Of a DNA stretch of 5,429 nt, positions 5,007-5,429 are shown piece after piece; position 1 is the first letter of the stretch; every line of letters begins with the position of its first letter. A program made the translations under genes and the position numbers. The notes beneath the pieces are model-generated. The model was not told the origin of the DNA. It worked only from the letters and a program-made list of their open reading frames with translations, and searched no databases. This DNA is from Comamonadaceae bacterium (GTDB lineage Bacteria; Pseudomonadota; Gammaproteobacteria; Burkholderiales; Burkholderiaceae_C): the NCBI GenBank assembly GCA_027490555.1, contig JAIXXW010000344.1, positions 1 to 5,429 on the forward strand, in the 5' to 3' direction.

Positions 5007-5429
5007 TCAGGCCGTGCCCCCCACGGTCAAACCGTCGATGCGCAGCGTGGGTTGACCCACACCGACCGGCACGCTCTGGCCTTCCTTGCCGCAGGTGCCC
5101 ACGCCCGAGTCAAGCTTCATGTCGTTGCCGATCATGCTGATCTTCTTGAGCGACTCGGGGCCACTGCCAATCAGCGTTGCGCCCTTGACGGGGTACTGGA
5201 TCTGGCCGTTTTCAACCCAATAGGCCTGACTGGCCGAGAACACGAATTTGCCACTGGTGATGTCGACCTGTCCACCCGCAAAGTTGGTAGCGTAAAGGCC
5301 CTTTTTGATGCTGGCCACGATCTCTTCGGGGTTTTTGTCGCCACCCAGCATGTAGGTGTTGGTCATGCGCGGCATGGGCACATGGGCGTAACTTTCGCGG
5401 CGGCCATTGCCTGTGGGTTTGACGCCCAT
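5007..5429 (-). CDS. tldD: Metalloprotease subunit TldD, C-terminal part; N-terminus beyond window
   Basis: TldD pairs with TldE (PmbA) to form a cytoplasmic zinc protease that trims unfolded or modified peptides, such as the antibiotic microcin B17 and the CcdA antitoxin in E. coli. Only the last 140 residues or so of a protein of about 480 are present; the HExxxH zinc motif lies outside. What is seen is strongly diagnostic: PRMTNTYM, then GGQVDITSGKFVFSASQAYW, KGATLIGSG, GNDMKLDSGVGTCGKEGQSVPVGVGQPTL and the conserved end LTVGGTA. The stop is at 5007-5009. The ATG at the very edge of the window is an internal Met codon, not the start. No terminator sits directly after the stop; the next one is the aroG attenuator about 170 bases on, so tldD transcripts could feed the aroG leader. 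Confidence 0.96.
   Translation of the reverse strand: MGVKPTGNGRRESYAHVPMPRMTNTYMLGGDKNPEEIVASIKKGLYATNFAGGQVDITSGKFVFSASQAYWVENGQIQYPVKGATLIGSGPESLKKISMIGNDMKLDSGVGTCGKEGQSVPVGVGQPTLRIDGLTVGGTA

Overview
The window is a stretch of conserved housekeeping chromosome from a high-GC betaproteobacterium, most likely Burkholderiales and probably Comamonadaceae-like. This rests on the protein sequences and on the gene order tldD - DAHP synthase / mpl / small conserved protein - TlpA-like thioredoxin - accB - accC; no database search was possible. No tRNA, rRNA, mobile element, CRISPR array or sign of recent transfer was seen.

Layout from left to right. Bases 1-917 carry accC (3' end off the window) and accB on the minus strand, encoding the biotin carboxylase and biotin carrier subunits of acetyl-CoA carboxylase (fatty acid synthesis). 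An AT-rich gap (918-1077) probably holds the accBC promoter. Two minus-strand genes then overlap by an ATGA: a protein with a nucleotidyltransferase-like motif, followed by a membrane-anchored or exported TlpA/ResA-type thioredoxin. A 72-base divergent gap separates them from mpl (plus strand), a murein-peptide-recycling ligase. mpl runs tail-to-tail into a class I DAHP synthase gene (aroG-like, minus strand), the two coding ends overlapping by 11 bases. The right end holds the C-terminal part of tldD, in the same orientation as aroG.

The most interesting part is the 230-base tldD-aroG gap. It encodes, on the aroG strand, a 24-codon peptide with eight consecutive aromatic residues (FYFFYFWF). 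A GC-rich hairpin with eight U residues follows it, just before the aroG ribosome binding site. A 7-base segment inside the peptide gene is identical to the 3' arm of that terminator and can pair with its 5' arm as an antiterminator. This has all the parts of a ribosome-mediated transcription attenuator that senses charged aromatic tRNAs and controls the first enzyme of the shikimate pathway. The 24-codon gene is too short for ordinary gene calling.

The remaining genes serve separate core functions (lipid synthesis, redox or thiol chemistry, wall recycling, aromatic synthesis, TldD/E peptide processing), and I infer no common pathway beyond the coupled pairs.
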